Notes: generated from the letters alone by a model not told the origin. A stretch of 64,000 bases of DNA from an uncultured Agrobacterium sp. (GCA_913777615.1 CAJYTK010000020.1:62001-126000), one strand, 5' to 3'; counted from the stretch's first letter, positions 1 to 12,466 are shown. Program-made: numbers and translations.

Positions 1-188
1 TCAAGGCAGACGGCATCCAGATCTTCACCGTGGCTTTCATGGCGCCCGCCAAGGGCAAGTCGCTGCTGCAATATTGCGCCAGCAGTCCGGACAATTACTA
101 CGATCCGGAAAACATGGAGGAAATCGTCGCGGCCTTCGGCGAAATCGCCCGCAAGGCGGCGAGCACCCCCACCCGCCTGATGAACTGA
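1..188 (+). CDS. TadE/TadG-like Flp pilus assembly protein, C-terminal end (partial)
   Basis: The window opens inside a gene; the first complete codon is at position 3 and the frame runs to TGA at 186-188. The visible 61 residues include IFTVAFMAPAKGK, LLQYCAS and a DPENMEEIVAAFGEIA stretch. This is how the von Willebrand factor A-like C-terminus of putative Flp pilus-assembly TadE/G-like proteins ends in Rhizobiaceae (GI-x-IF-TVAF, then a Cys-containing segment, then an amphipathic helix). The role would be in Tad pilus biogenesis at the inner membrane. The start and most of the protein lie outside the window, so the assignment rests on the tail alone. Confidence 0.6.
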   Translation, partial: KADGIQIFTVAFMAPAKGKSLLQYCASSPDNYYDPENMEEIVAAFGEIARKAASTPTRLMN

Positions 189-216
189 CAGCGAATTTCA
201 GTCCTTTGCTCTGCAC

Positions 217-246
217 GTGCGCGTGGCGAAAGCCGCGCGCACTTTG
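217..246 (+). terminator. Rho-independent terminator after the pilus gene
   Basis: GTGCGCG (217-223) pairs with CGCGCAC (236-242); inside it GGC-GAAA-GCC closes on a GNRA tetraloop, and TTTGCG follows. It lies 29 bases after the pilus-gene stop. The rest of the interval up to 520 carries no supported gene; it should hold the glgP promoter, but I could not identify one with confidence. Confidence 0.65.
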
Positions 247-520
247 CGTTGCTGCCATCCGTCTCACCACGTCCTTACTGACCCTTTTCGGGCAATCGCT
301 CTTCCAGCGAAAACGGCTGTTGCCACAGCCGCTTATCGATGCATAAACTGCAAGCGAACCACGACGGCATGACGCCCGAACCTGTCCCGAGGTTTTGTGA
401 CAGCGGCATGCGACAAAGAAAGGATTCAAGGCGTGAAGAGCGTATCTGACGGATAGCGCAACGCTTTAACGGATCGACACAATCAGGCCCCTCCCCTCCC
501 ATCAAGGTGCTGACCGACCA

Positions 521-2983
521 ATGATCAATAAACTGGCTACCAACGATCTTCCCCGCCCCGCCCCGCGCAGTTCCGACCCGGACGTGCTTGCCTCCGAAAT
601 CATCGAGCGTCTGACCTATCGTATCGGCAAGGATGTGAAGGTCGCCAAACCGCATGACTGGCTGACGGCAACCATTCTGGTCGTGCGCGACCGCATCATC
701 GACAAGTGGATGGAATCCACCCGCAAGGCCTATCAGAACGATTCCAAGCGCGTCTATTACCTGTCGCTGGAGTTCCTGATCGGTCGCCTGATGCGCGACG
801 CCATCACCAATATGGAGCTGATGGAGGAAATCCGTCAGGCGCTGACCTCGCTTGGCGTCGAGTTCGATGTGATCGCAGCGCTTGAGCCGGACGCCGCCCT
901 TGGCAATGGCGGTCTTGGCCGTCTTGCCGCCTGTTTCATGGAATCCATGGCCACCGTCGATATTCCGGCCTATGGTTATGGCATCCGCTATGTTCACGGG
1001 CTCTTCCGCCAGCAGATGGCCGATGGATGGCAGGTAGAATTGCCGGAAACCTGGCTTGCCCATGGCAACCCATGGGAATTTGAACGGCGTGAAAGCGCCT
1101 ACGAAATCGGCTTCGGCGGATCGGTGGAAACCGTCGGCGGCTATGAGGAGCCACAGCGTTTCGTCTGGAAGCCTGCCGAACGCATGATCGCCATGGCCTA
1201 TGATACGCCGGTCGTGGGCTGGCGCGGCACCCGCGTCAACACGCTGCGCCTCTGGTCTGCCCAGCCGATCGACCCAATACTTCTCGACGCCTTCAATGCC
1301 GGCGACCATATCGGCGCACTGCGCGAAAGCAACAAGGCGGAAGCGCTGACCCGCGTTCTCTACCCGGCGGATGCCAATCCCGCCGGACAGGAACTGCGCC
1401 TTCGCCAGGAGTACTTCTTCTCGTCGGCCTCCTTGCAGGACATTTTGCGCCGTCACCTGCAGCAATATCCGGATTTCACCAGCCTTCCGGACAAGGTCTC
1501 CATCCAGCTCAACGACACGCATCCGGCCATTTCGATCGCCGAAATGATGCGCCTTCTGTGCGACGTACACGGTCTGGATTTCGAAGAGGCCTGGACAATC
1601 ACCCGCGGCACCTTCTCCTACACCAACCACACGCTTCTGCCCGAAGCGTTGGAAAGCTGGCCGGTGCCGCTGCTCGAGCGTCTTCTGCCGCGCCACATGC
1701 AGATCATTTACGCGATCAATGCCAACACGCTGATCTTCGCCCGCAAGGAAAAGAAGCTCTCGGATGGCCAGATCCGTTCGATCTCGCTGATCGACGAAGG
1801 CGGCGAGCGCCGGGTTCGCATGGGCAATCTGGCTTTCATCGGCTCGCACTCCATCAATGGCGTCTCGGCACTCCATACCGAACTGATGAAGGAAACGGTC
1901 TTCTCCGACCTGCACATGCTGTTTCCAACCCGCATCAACAACAAGACCAACGGCATTACCCCGCGCCGCTGGCTGATGCAGTGCAATCCGGGTCTCACAA
2001 GCCTGATCCGCGATGCCATCGGCGATGGCTTCCTGGACGACGCCGAAAAGCTTCTCGGTCTCGATCGTTTTGCCGAAGATTCGAGCTTCCGCGACAAGTT
2101 CGCCGAGATCAAGCGGCAGAACAAGGTGCGTCTGGCCAACACGGTGGCGCAGCGCATGGGCATCCGCATCGATCCGTCCGCGCTCTTCGATATCCAGATC
2201 AAGCGCATCCATGAATATAAGCGTCAGCTCCTCAATCTGATCGAGGCTGTCGCTTTATACGACCAAATTCGTTCGCACCCGGAACTCGATTGGGTTCCAC
2301 GCGTTAAGTTCTTTGCCGGTAAGGCCGCGCCGAGCTATCACAATGCCAAGCTTATCATTAAGCTCGCCAACGATATCGCCCGCGTCATCAATAACGATCC
2401 GGCAGTGCGTGGGCTTCTGAAAGTGGTATTTGTTCCGAATTATAACGTCTCGCTGGCCGAAATCATGGTGCCGGCAGCCGACCTGTCGGAGCAGATTTCC
2501 ACCGCAGGCATGGAAGCGTCCGGCACAGGCAACATGAAATTTGCTCTCAACGGCGCACTCACCATCGGCACGCTCGATGGCGCCAATGTCGAGATGCTGG
2601 AACATGTCGGGGCAGACAACATCGTCATCTTCGGCAAGACGGCAGACGAAGTGGCAAAGGCCCGCGCCGAAGGCCACAATCCCCGCGCCATCATCGAAAA
2701 CTCGGCAGAGCTTGCTCAGGCCGTGTCGTCGATTGCATCCGGCGTCTTCTCTCCCGATGATCGCTCGCGCTTCACCGGGCTGATGGACGGCCTCTACAAC
2801 AATGACTGGTTCATGGTCGCCGCCGATTTCGATGCATATGCGCAAGCCCAGCGCGATGTCGACGCCATCTGGAGCAACGCTTCCAGCTGGTATGAAAAAA
2901 CCGTTCGCAATACCGCGCGCATGGGCTGGTTCTCGTCCGACAGGACGATCCGCCAATACGCCACGGAAATCTGGAGAGCCTGA
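521..2983 (+). CDS. glgP: glycogen/starch/alpha-glucan phosphorylase
   Basis: Phosphorolysis of glycogen chains to glucose 1-phosphate, in the cytoplasm. The 820-residue product has the normal length for bacterial GlgP. It shows the family blocks: YYLSLEFLIGRL near residue 80, ALGNGGLGRLAACFMES near 130-145, KRIHEYKRQLLN near 565, and the pyridoxal-phosphate motif EASGTGNMKFALNGALTIG, in which Lys673 carries the cofactor. ATG at 521 follows an AAGGTG at 504-509. The gene is first in a tight run with glgB (stop and start share one base), so breakdown and synthesis genes are co-transcribed, as in Agrobacterium. Confidence 0.97.
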   Translation: MINKLATNDLPRPAPRSSDPDVLASEIIERLTYRIGKDVKVAKPHDWLTATILVVRDRIIDKWMESTRKAYQNDSKRVYYLSLEFLIGRLMRDAITNMELMEEIRQALTSLGVEFDVIAALEPDAALGNGGLGRLAACFMESMATVDIPAYGYGIRYVHGLFRQQMADGWQVELPETWLAHGNPWEFERRESAYEIGFGGSVETVGGYEEPQRFVWKPAERMIAMAYDTPVVGWRGTRVNTLRLWSAQPIDPILLDAFNAGDHIGALRESNKAEALTRVLYPADANPAGQELRLRQEYFFSSASLQDILRRHLQQYPDFTSLPDKVSIQLNDTHPAISIAEMMRLLCDVHGLDFEEAWTITRGTFSYTNHTLLPEALESWPVPLLERLLPRHMQIIYAINANTLIFARKEKKLSDGQIRSISLIDEGGERRVRMGNLAFIGSHSINGVSALHTELMKETVFSDLHMLFPTRINNKTNGITPRRWLMQCNPGLTSLIRDAIGDGFLDDAEKLLGLDRFAEDSSFRDKFAEIKRQNKVRLANTVAQRMGIRIDPSALFDIQIKRIHEYKRQLLNLIEAVALYDQIRSHPELDWVPRVKFFAGKAAPSYHNAKLIIKLANDIARVINNDPAVRGLLKVVFVPNYNVSLAEIMVPAADLSEQISTAGMEASGTGNMKFALNGALTIGTLDGANVEMLEHVGADNIVIFGKTADEVAKARAEGHNPRAIIENSAELAQAVSSIASGVFSPDDRSRFTGLMDGLYNNDWFMVAADFDAYAQAQRDVDAIWSNASSWYEKTVRNTARMGWFSSDRTIRQYATEIWRA

Positions 2984-5190
2984 TGAAAAAACCGCTCAAT
3001 TCGGCCGAAGACAAGACCTTCAATCCCATACCCACGGCCGAAATCGAGGCAATCAAGAGCGGTTTGCATTCCAATCCTTTTGCAGTGCTCGGCGTCCACC
3101 AGACGCCGGGCGGTTTCGTGGCGCGCTGTTTCATCCCCGGGGCCGAAGAGGTGACGGTGATGACACTTGACGGCAACGTTGCCGGAGAGTTGACGCGCAC
3201 CGACGATGACGGCTTCTTCGAAGGCGTGATCGACATTACCAAGCGCCAGCCGGTGCGCTACCGCGCGCTTCGCGACGACGCCGAGTGGGCGGTTACCGAT
3301 CCATACAGCTTCGGCCCGGTTCTTGGTCCCATGGACGATTATCTCGTCCGAGAAGGCTCCCATCTTCGCCTCTTCGACAAAATGGGCGCACATCCCCTCA
3401 AGCTCGAAGGTGTCGAAGGTTTTCATTTTGCCGTCTGGGCACCCAATGCGCGCCGCGTTTCCGTCGTCGGCGATTTCAACAATTGGGATGGCCGCCGCCA
3501 TGTGATGCGCTTTCGCAAGGACACCGGCATCTGGGAAATCTTCGCACCGGATGTCTATGCCGGCTGCGCCTACAAGTTCGAAATCATCGGTCCCCATGGC
3601 GAGCTTCTGCCGCTCAAAGCCGACCCCTATGCGCGACGCGCAGAGCTTCGTCCCAAGAACGCTTCCGTCACCACGCCCGAACTCGTGCAGCAATGGGAGG
3701 ATGAAACCCACCGCAAGCATTGGGCCAGCATCGATCAGCGCCGTCAGCCGATCAGCATTTACGAAGTCCACGCTGCGTCCTGGCGCAAGCGTCAGGACGG
3801 CTCGATGCTGACCTGGGACGAGATGGCCGCGGAGCTTATTCCTTACTGTGCTGACATGGGCTTCACCCATATCGAGTTCCTGCCTGTCACCGAACATCCC
3901 TATGACCCCTCTTGGGGTTACCAGACGACCGGCCTTTATGCACCGACCGCCCGCTTCGGCGAGCCGGAAGGGTTTGCCCGCTTCGTCAATGGCGCCCACA
4001 AGGTCGGCATCGGCGTCATTCTCGACTGGGTGCCCGCTCACTTCCCGACCGACGAGCATGGTCTGAAATGGTTCGACGGCACGGCCCTTTACGAACATGC
4101 CGATCCGCGCCAGGGCTTCCATCCGGACTGGAACACCGCGATCTACAATTTCGGTCGCGTCGAGGTCATGTCCTACCTCATCAACAATGCGCTCTATTGG
4201 GCCGAGAAATTCCATCTCGATGGCCTGCGCGTCGATGCGGTCGCCTCGATGCTCTATCTCGATTACTCCCGCAAGGAAGGCGAGTGGATCCCCAATGAAT
4301 ATGGCGGGCGCGAAAATCTGGAATCGGTTCGCTTCCTGCAGAAGATGAACACGCTGATCTATGGCAACCATCCGGGCGTGATGACCATTGCGGAAGAATC
4401 CACCTCCTGGCCGAAAGTCTCGCAGCCCGTGCATGAGGGGGGCTTGGGCTTCGGCTTCAAGTGGAACATGGGCTTCATGCATGACACGCTGAGCTATTTT
4501 GCCCGCGAACCGGTGCATCGCAAGTTCCATCATCAGGAACTGACCTTCGGCCTTCTCTACGCGTATAGCGAAAACTTCGTGCTCCCAATCTCGCATGACG
4601 AAGTGGTGCACGGCAAAGGCTCGATGATTGCCAAGATGCCGGGTGACGACTGGCAGAAATTCGCCAACCTTCGCGCCTATTATGCGTTCATGTGGGGTTA
4701 TCCAGGCAAGAAGCTGCTTTTCATGGGCCAGGAATTTGCGCAGTGGAGCGAATGGAGCGAGAAGGTTTCGCTCGACTGGAACCTCCTCCAGTACCACATG
4801 CACGAGGGCATGCGCCGCCTGGTGCGCGACCTGAACTTCACCTACCGCTCCAAGGCCGCTCTCCATGCGCGTGATTGCGAGCCGGAAGGCTTCGAATGGC
4901 TGGTGGCCGACGATCACGACAATTCCGTGCTGGCATGGCTGCGCCGCGCACCGGGCGAAAAGCCCGTGGCGGTGATCTCCAATCTTACGCCGGTCTATCG
5001 CGAGAACTACTATGTGCCGCTTCCGGCTGCCGGACGCTGGCGCGAAATTCTCAACACCGATGCCGAGATCTATGGCGGCACCGGCAAGGGTAATGGCGGA
5101 CGCGTTCAGGCGGTGGATGCCGGTGGCAGTATCGGCGCAACGCTCACACTTCCGCCGCTTGCCGTCATCATGCTGGAGCTTGAGAACTGA
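2983..5190 (+). CDS. glgB: 1,4-alpha-glucan branching enzyme
   Basis: Makes alpha-1,6 branches in glycogen. The 735-residue protein has an N-terminal beta-sandwich region, then a CBM48 domain (about 120-220, with FAVWAPNARRVSVVGDFNNW) and a GH13 catalytic barrel. The nucleophile is Asp418 in DGLRVDAV, the general acid Glu471 in TIAEES, and the third carboxylate Asp539 in SHDEVVHG. The start ATG overlaps the glgP TGA by one base (TGATG), which implies translational coupling. 120 bases separate it from glgC. Confidence 0.97.
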   Translation: MKKPLNSAEDKTFNPIPTAEIEAIKSGLHSNPFAVLGVHQTPGGFVARCFIPGAEEVTVMTLDGNVAGELTRTDDDGFFEGVIDITKRQPVRYRALRDDAEWAVTDPYSFGPVLGPMDDYLVREGSHLRLFDKMGAHPLKLEGVEGFHFAVWAPNARRVSVVGDFNNWDGRRHVMRFRKDTGIWEIFAPDVYAGCAYKFEIIGPHGELLPLKADPYARRAELRPKNASVTTPELVQQWEDETHRKHWASIDQRRQPISIYEVHAASWRKRQDGSMLTWDEMAAELIPYCADMGFTHIEFLPVTEHPYDPSWGYQTTGLYAPTARFGEPEGFARFVNGAHKVGIGVILDWVPAHFPTDEHGLKWFDGTALYEHADPRQGFHPDWNTAIYNFGRVEVMSYLINNALYWAEKFHLDGLRVDAVASMLYLDYSRKEGEWIPNEYGGRENLESVRFLQKMNTLIYGNHPGVMTIAEESTSWPKVSQPVHEGGLGFGFKWNMGFMHDTLSYFAREPVHRKFHHQELTFGLLYAYSENFVLPISHDEVVHGKGSMIAKMPGDDWQKFANLRAYYAFMWGYPGKKLLFMGQEFAQWSEWSEKVSLDWNLLQYHMHEGMRRLVRDLNFTYRSKAALHARDCEPEGFEWLVADDHDNSVLAWLRRAPGEKPVAVISNLTPVYRENYYVPLPAAGRWREILNTDAEIYGGTGKGNGGRVQAVDAGGSIGATLTLPPLAVIMLELEN

Positions 5191-5310
5191 TCTTCCTCTC
5201 GTCGCAGGGACATGAGGCAGACAAGAATGAAAACGTGACGGGAAGCATTAAAAACTCCAGTCGCGTTACAGACTAAGGCAAGAGTGGAATTTTATGGGAG
5301 GACTCGAGCG

Positions 5311-6573
5311 ATGAGTGAAAAGAGAATTCAGCCTCTGGCACGTGATGCAATGGCCTATGTCCTCGCAGGCGGGCGCGGCAGCCGCCTGAAGGAGCTGACC
5401 GACCGGCGGGCAAAGCCAGCCGTCTATTTCGGCGGCAAGGCGCGCATCATCGATTTCGCGCTGTCGAACGCGCTGAACTCCGGCATCCGCCGCATCGGTG
5501 TGGCCACGCAGTACAAGGCGCATTCGTTGATCCGCCACCTGCAACGCGGCTGGGACTTCTTCCGCCCGGAGCGGAACGAAAGCTTCGATATTCTGCCCGC
5601 CTCCCAGCGCGTGTCGGAAACGCAATGGTATGAAGGCACAGCCGACGCCGTCTATCAGAACATCGACATCATCGAGGCTCACGGCCCGGAATATATGGTC
5701 ATCCTGGCCGGCGACCATATCTACAAGATGGATTACGAATACATGCTCCAGCAGCATGTGGATTCGGGCGCGGATGTTACCATCGGCTGTCTGGAAGTGC
5801 CGCGCATGGATGCAACCGGCTTCGGTGTGATGCATGTGAACGACAAGGACGAGATTATCGCCTTCATCGAAAAGCCTGCCGATCCGCCAGGCATTCCGGG
5901 CGATGAAGAAAACGCGCTCGCCTCCATGGGCATCTACGTGTTCCACACCAAGTTCCTGATGGAATGCCTGCGCCGCGACGCTACCGACCCCAGTTCCAGC
6001 CGCGACTTCGGCAAGGATATCATTCCTTATATCGTTGAGCACGGAAAGGCCGTCGCCCACCGCTTCGCCTCGTCCTGCGTCCGCTCCGATTTCGAGCATG
6101 GTCCGTACTGGCGCGACGTCGGCACCATCGATGCCTATTGGCAGGCCAATATCGACCTCACCGATATCGTTCCGGACCTCGATATTTACGACAAGTCCTG
6201 GCCGATCTGGACCTATGCGGAAATCACGCCACCGGCAAAATTCGTTCATGACGACGAAAACCGTCGTGGTTCGGCAGTTTCCTCCGTCGTGTCCGGCGAC
6301 TGCATCATTTCCGGCGCGTCGCTCAACCGCAGCCTGCTCTTTACCGGCGTGCGCGCCAATTCCTATTCGCGGCTTGAAAATGCGGTCGTGCTGCCGAGCG
6401 TCAAGATCGGCCGTCACGCGCAATTGAGCAACGTCGTGATCGACCATGGCGTGGTCATTCCGGAAGGGCTGGTCGTTGGAGACGATCCGGTTCTCGATGC
6501 CAAGCGCTTCCGCCGCAGCGAAAACGGAATCTGCCTGATAACCCAATCGATGATCGACAAGCTGGATCTGTGA
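5311..6573 (+). CDS. glgC: glucose-1-phosphate adenylyltransferase (ADP-glucose pyrophosphorylase)
   Basis: Converts ATP and glucose 1-phosphate to ADP-glucose, the committed and allosterically controlled step of glycogen synthesis. The 420-residue product carries the N-terminal nucleotidyltransferase signature [20 protein letters not shown], then [10 protein letters not shown] near 150, and a C-terminal left-handed beta-helix with hexapeptide repeats (from about residue 300). ATG 5311 is preferred over an upstream in-frame GTG (5284): GGGAGG sits 10-15 bases upstream and the protein then begins [21 protein letters not shown], which matches my memory of the Agrobacterium enzyme. Confidence 0.97.
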   Translation: MSEKRIQPLARDAMAYVLAGGRGSRLKELTDRRAKPAVYFGGKARIIDFALSNALNSGIRRIGVATQYKAHSLIRHLQRGWDFFRPERNESFDILPASQRVSETQWYEGTADAVYQNIDIIEAHGPEYMVILAGDHIYKMDYEYMLQQHVDSGADVTIGCLEVPRMDATGFGVMHVNDKDEIIAFIEKPADPPGIPGDEENALASMGIYVFHTKFLMECLRRDATDPSSSRDFGKDIIPYIVEHGKAVAHRFASSCVRSDFEHGPYWRDVGTIDAYWQANIDLTDIVPDLDIYDKSWPIWTYAEITPPAKFVHDDENRRGSAVSSVVSGDCIISGASLNRSLLFTGVRANSYSRLENAVVLPSVKIGRHAQLSNVVIDHGVVIPEGLVVGDDPVLDAKRFRRSENGICLITQSMIDKLDL

Positions 6574-6578
6574 GCCTC

Positions 6579-8021
6579 ATGAATGTTCTTTCGGTCGCGT
6601 CCGAAATCTATCCGCTGATCAAGACAGGGGGGCTCGCCGACGTTGCCGGCGCGCTTCCCATCGCTCTGAAGGCGAGCGGCATCCGCACCCGCACGCTCAT
6701 CCCCGGCTATCCCGCCGTCACATCTGCGGTGAAGGACGCCCATAAGGTCGGCGCGTTTCCCGACATTCTGGGAGAACATGCCGATATTCTGGCCGGAGAA
6801 CACGAGGGGCTGGATCTGCTGATCCTCGACATACCCTCGCTCTATAATCGCCCTGCCGGCCCCTATCTGGATTCGACGGGCAAGGACTTCGAGGATAACT
6901 GGAAGCGCTATGCCGCCCTTTCGCTGGCGGCTGCCGAAATCGCCGCCGGAAAACTGGAAGGCTGGCAGCCCGACGTTCTTCATGCGCATGACTGGCAGTC
7001 GGCCATGGCTCCGGTCTATATGCGCTATGCCGAGACGCCGGAAATTCCAAGCCTGCTGACCATCCACAATATTGCCTTCCAGGGTCAGTTCGGCGCCAAT
7101 ATCTTTTCCGAGCTTCGCTTGCCCGCACACGCCTTCTCCACCGAAAGCATCGAATATTATAACGATATCAGCTTCCTGAAGGGCGGCTTGCAGACGGCAA
7201 CCGCACTCTCCACCGTCAGCCCATCCTACGCCGACGAAATCCTGACGCCAGATTACGGCATGGGCCTGGATGGCGTCATTCGCTCCCGCGCCCACGTGCT
7301 GCACGGCATCGTCAATGGCATTGACGCCGAGGTCTGGAACCCGGCCATCGACCATCTGATCCAGGAGAACTACACCTCCGCCAACCTCAAGCTGCGTGCG
7401 CTCAACAAGGCAGCGGTGGCCAGCCACTTCCGGGTGGACCACGATAACGGCCCGCTTTTCTGCGTCATCTCCCGCCTCACCTGGCAAAAGGGCATCGACC
7501 TGATCGCTGAGGTTGCCGATGATATCGTGGCCATGGGCGGTCGCCTCGTCGTGCTGGGCGCGGGCGAAATCGGTCTGGAAGGCGCGCTGATGGCAGCGGC
7601 CACCCGTCATCCCGGACGGGTCGGCGTGGCGGTCGGCTATAACGAGCCGCTCTCGCACCTCATGCAGGCCGGTTGTGACGCCATCATCATTCCGTCGCGC
7701 TTCGAGCCTTGCGGCCTCACCCAGCTTTATGCGCTGCGATATGGCTGCGTACCGGTGGTGGCGCGCAATGGTGGCTTGAACGATACCGTGATCGATGCCA
7801 ATCATGCTGCTGTTTCCGCGAAAGTGGCAACGGGCGTTCAGTTCTCTTCCGTCACGCCGGATGGGCTGCGCCAGGCGCTACGTCGCACAATGCGATATTA
7901 CCGAGACCCGAAACTGTGGACGCAGATGCAGAAGCAGGGGATGAAATCGGATGTTTCCTGGGAAAAGAGCGCAGGACTTTACGCCGCGCTTTACACCCAA
8001 CTTACGTCGAAAGGCCATTGA
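6579..8021 (+). CDS. glgA: glycogen synthase (ADP-glucose-specific)
   Basis: GT5-family retaining glucosyltransferase that extends glycogen from ADP-glucose. The 480-residue protein begins [22 protein letters not shown], containing the KTGGL ADP-glucose-binding loop. The C-terminal half has [11 protein letters not shown] and the nucleotide-binding [20 protein letters not shown] segment. I take ATG 6579, giving the standard length; an in-frame GTG at 6570, overlapping the glgC stop, would add three residues. pgm begins at the base after its stop. Confidence 0.96.
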   Translation: MNVLSVASEIYPLIKTGGLADVAGALPIALKASGIRTRTLIPGYPAVTSAVKDAHKVGAFPDILGEHADILAGEHEGLDLLILDIPSLYNRPAGPYLDSTGKDFEDNWKRYAALSLAAAEIAAGKLEGWQPDVLHAHDWQSAMAPVYMRYAETPEIPSLLTIHNIAFQGQFGANIFSELRLPAHAFSTESIEYYNDISFLKGGLQTATALSTVSPSYADEILTPDYGMGLDGVIRSRAHVLHGIVNGIDAEVWNPAIDHLIQENYTSANLKLRALNKAAVASHFRVDHDNGPLFCVISRLTWQKGIDLIAEVADDIVAMGGRLVVLGAGEIGLEGALMAAATRHPGRVGVAVGYNEPLSHLMQAGCDAIIIPSRFEPCGLTQLYALRYGCVPVVARNGGLNDTVIDANHAAVSAKVATGVQFSSVTPDGLRQALRRTMRYYRDPKLWTQMQKQGMKSDVSWEKSAGLYAALYTQLTSKGH

Positions 8022-9653
<1,632 letters not shown>

Positions 9654-9728
9654 TCTAGAGTCGATGATTGGGATGGGCGCCCCTCATCCGCTTTTGTGGG
9701 TGGGCCGCCCTTCTCTGGCCCGCCGGGC

Positions 9729-9750
9729 ATCTCCCCCTCCAGGGGGAGAT
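9729..9750. repeat. 22-bp palindrome in a repeat-like intergenic block
   Basis: ATCTCCCCCT (9729-9738), a CC spacer, then AGGGGGAGAT (9741-9750): perfect 10-bp arms. The preceding bases (9676-9728, CCCCTCATCCG... and a GC-rich stretch) look like the degenerate CCCTCATCCG-type intergenic repeats common in Rhizobiaceae. It sits 75 bases after pgm and could also act as a terminator, although no U-tract follows. The rest of 9654-9943 shows no gene. Confidence 0.5.
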
Positions 9751-9943
9751 CGATATCCGATGAGGTATCGCGTCTCGTAAAGCTTCAAAAGTGGAGAAGC
9801 CTCTCAGCAGGTGTGGCAGGAAAGGCAAGCGGCCAACCTCAATTTGCTTGCCGGATTGAGCGGAAGATGTCCGTCAGGACATAGCGGGCCTTAAAAAAAA
9901 CGGCGCTAGCTCCAAACCCACCCATCACCAGAGGGACCAGCCC

Positions 9944-11902
9944 ATGCCAACCAAAGCAGCATTTCCCCAAGGCGCAGTCCCCGCCTCAACCGGCACCGAG
10001 TTCTCAGTCTACTCTCGCGACGCCACAAAAATCGAACTCTGCCTCTTCGAGACAGACGGCAACACAGAGACTGCCCGCCTCGCCATGCAACCCGTCGGCA
10101 ATGGCATCCACCGTCTCACCGTCCCGCAGGCGAAAGTCGGCACCCGCTATGGCTACCGCGCCCACGGCTCTTACACCCCTGAACAGGGTCTATGGTTCGA
10201 CCCGACAAAGCTGCTGCTCGACCCCTACGCCACGACCATCGACCGCCCCTTCGAAAACCATCCAAGCCTCTTCACTTTTGGCGAAGACACCGCCTCCATC
10301 ATGCCGAAGGCGATTGTTTCCAGCGACGCGCCGGTCAGCCTCACGCCTCCCCGCTTTACCCGAGGCGGCCTGATCTACGAGGTCGCGGTCAAGCCCTTCA
10401 CCATGCTGCACCCCGACGTGCCCGACGCCACCCGAGGCACGGTGGCGGCTCTCGCCCATCCGGCCATCATCGGGCATTTGCAGAAGATCGGCGTCAGCGC
10501 CGTAGAACTTATGCCCATCACCGCCTGGATAGACGAGCGGCATCTGCCGCCGCTGGGTCTCACCAATGGCTGGGGCTATAACCCCGTCGGCTTCATGGCG
10601 CTCGAGCCGCGCCTCTGCCCCGGCGGCATGAAGGAACTGCGCGATACCGTCGCCGCTCTGCATGCAGCCGACATTGGGGTCATTCTCGATCTCGTCTTCA
10701 ACCATACCGGCGAGAGCGATCGCTTCGGCTCGACACTGTCGCTGCGCGGGCTCGACAACCGCACCTATTACCGCCATCTACCGAACGATCCCGGCACGCT
10801 GATCAACGATACCGGCACCGGCAACACGCTCGCCTGCGATCACCCCCAGGTGCGCCATCTCGTCATCGAAACGCTGCGCCATTTCGTCAGCCAAGCAGGC
10901 GTCGATGGCTTCCGCTTCGACCTTGCCCCCGTGCTTGGCCGTGGCCCTGAGGGCTTCGATCCACACAGCGAAACCTTGCGCCAGATGCATGAAGACCCTC
11001 TGCTTGCCGATCGCATCTTGATCGCTGAACCCTGGGATATCGGCCCCGGCGGCTACCAACTCGGCAATTTCCCCGCGTCCTTCCTCGAATGGAACGACCG
11101 GGCGCGCGACGATATCCGCCGCTACTGGCGCGGCGACGATCACACGATCGGAGCACTTGCCGATGCGCTGGCCGGCTCCGCACCACTCTTTTCGCGCAAC
11201 GAACAGACTGAAACCCGCAGCGTCAACTTCATCGCCGCCCATGATGGTTTCACCCTCTTCGATCTCGTCTCCCATGCTCACAAGCACAATGAGGCGAATG
11301 GCGAAGACAACCGCGATGGCCACAATGACAACCACTCCTGGAACAACGGCGTCGAGGGACTGACGGACGACGCAGCGGTGAATGCCGCCCGCATCGCCGA
11401 TATCAAGGCGCTGCTCGCCACTCTCTTCGTCACCCGTGGCACGGTCATGCTGACCGCGGGCGACGAAGGCGGACGCAGCCAGCGCGGCAACAACAATGCT
11501 TATGCCCAAGACAACGCTATCACCTGGGTTGACTGGGCAGCACTCTCGCCTGACCTGATCGACCACACGGCCTTTCTGGCGAAACTTCGCCAGCGCTTTT
11601 CAGCCCTCGGCGAAAGCACCTTCTTTTCACCGGACAGCGGCGAGATCGAGTGGCTGTCGCCTCTGGGCGAGCCCATGTGCGAAGAGGACTGGAACCGGCC
11701 GGATGCGACGACCTTCGCCATGGTGCTGAAAACACTGGACAAGGAGACCGGCAAGACTGTGCGCCTGGCGACGCTCTTCAACCGCAGCCGCAACGCCATT
11801 CCCTTCACCTTGAAGGGTGAAGGCTGGAGGCCGCTCGGTGTCGATTTCGGCGTGCCGGCCTGGCTCCCGCCTCGCTCCGTGGTATTCTATCTTGGCGATT
11901 GA
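9944..11902 (+). CDS. glgX: glycogen debranching protein GlgX
   Basis: GH13 isoamylase-type enzyme that hydrolyses the alpha-1,6 branches left after phosphorylase action. 652 residues: N-terminal CBM48 domain (about 10-95), then the GH13 barrel with the predicted nucleophile Asp326 in VDGFRFDLAPVL, acid Glu362 in ILIAEPWDIG, and the NFIAAHDGFTLFDLV block near 425. AGAGGGA at 9930-9936 is the ribosome site for ATG 9944. A 290-base gap separates it from pgm, so it probably has its own promoter. Codon use differs slightly from the upstream operon (more plain C-ending proline and arginine codons), but nothing points to recent transfer. Confidence 0.93.
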   Translation: MPTKAAFPQGAVPASTGTEFSVYSRDATKIELCLFETDGNTETARLAMQPVGNGIHRLTVPQAKVGTRYGYRAHGSYTPEQGLWFDPTKLLLDPYATTIDRPFENHPSLFTFGEDTASIMPKAIVSSDAPVSLTPPRFTRGGLIYEVAVKPFTMLHPDVPDATRGTVAALAHPAIIGHLQKIGVSAVELMPITAWIDERHLPPLGLTNGWGYNPVGFMALEPRLCPGGMKELRDTVAALHAADIGVILDLVFNHTGESDRFGSTLSLRGLDNRTYYRHLPNDPGTLINDTGTGNTLACDHPQVRHLVIETLRHFVSQAGVDGFRFDLAPVLGRGPEGFDPHSETLRQMHEDPLLADRILIAEPWDIGPGGYQLGNFPASFLEWNDRARDDIRRYWRGDDHTIGALADALAGSAPLFSRNEQTETRSVNFIAAHDGFTLFDLVSHAHKHNEANGEDNRDGHNDNHSWNNGVEGLTDDAAVNAARIADIKALLATLFVTRGTVMLTAGDEGGRSQRGNNNAYAQDNAITWVDWAALSPDLIDHTAFLAKLRQRFSALGESTFFSPDSGEIEWLSPLGEPMCEEDWNRPDATTFAMVLKTLDKETGKTVRLATLFNRSRNAIPFTLKGEGWRPLGVDFGVPAWLPPRSVVFYLGD

Positions 11903-11959
11903 TCGGGCGGCGGTCACCGCCCTATAACGGGGTTCGACTGTTCAAAAGAAAGGGTTGCC

Positions 11960-12442
11960 GTGAAAGACGTTTCGCTTGCCGAGGTAAAGGGTCTGATCGG
12001 TACGGAAGTTGGCCTGTCCGACTGGATCACGGTCGATCAGGCAATGATCGATGCCTTTGCGCAGGCCACGCTGGATGACCAGTTCATCCACACAGACCCG
12101 GAACGCGCCAAGGCCGAAAGCCCCTTCGGCGGCACCATCGCGCACGGCTTCCTGACGCTTTCGCTCCTGTCTGCCATGAATTACAGCGCCCTGCCGAAAA
12201 TTCGCGAACAGACCATGGGCATCAATTACGGCTTTGAGAAAGTCACCTTCGTGTCTCCGGTCAAGAGTGGCGCGCGTGTTCGCGGACGCTTCACGCTGGC
12301 CGAGGCGCGCTTTCGCGGCGGCGCCATGCTGATGATGACCTATGACGTGGCGGTAGAGATCGAAAACGAAAAGAAACCCGCACTGACCGCCCGCTGGATC
12401 ACCATCGCTCAGTTCGATCCGAAGGACCGGCCCGAAGACTGA
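11960..12442 (+). CDS. MaoC family dehydratase (NodN-like)
   Basis: A single hot-dog fold of 160 residues. The hydratase 2 motif is visible: DDQFIHTDPERA (about 36-47) followed by FGGTIAHGFLTLSLL, with Asp and His in the (R)-enoyl-CoA hydratase spacing. The closest rhizobial relatives are annotated NodN or MaoC-like dehydratases; the real substrate is unknown. It starts with GTG 11960 after AGAAAGGG; no ATG fits. The short gap after glgX contains a GC hairpin (11905-11922) with no U-tract. Confidence 0.85.
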   Translation: MKDVSLAEVKGLIGTEVGLSDWITVDQAMIDAFAQATLDDQFIHTDPERAKAESPFGGTIAHGFLTLSLLSAMNYSALPKIREQTMGINYGFEKVTFVSPVKSGARVRGRFTLAEARFRGGAMLMMTYDVAVEIENEKKPALTARWITIAQFDPKDRPED

Positions 12443-12466
12443 TCAACAGGTTAAACGGAGGCCGCC

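Noticed and set aside
2794-4917. A 707-codon open frame on the minus strand across glgP and glgB
   Set aside because: It lies antisense to two clearly recognised enzymes; long antisense frames are expected in GC-rich DNA with strong third-position bias.
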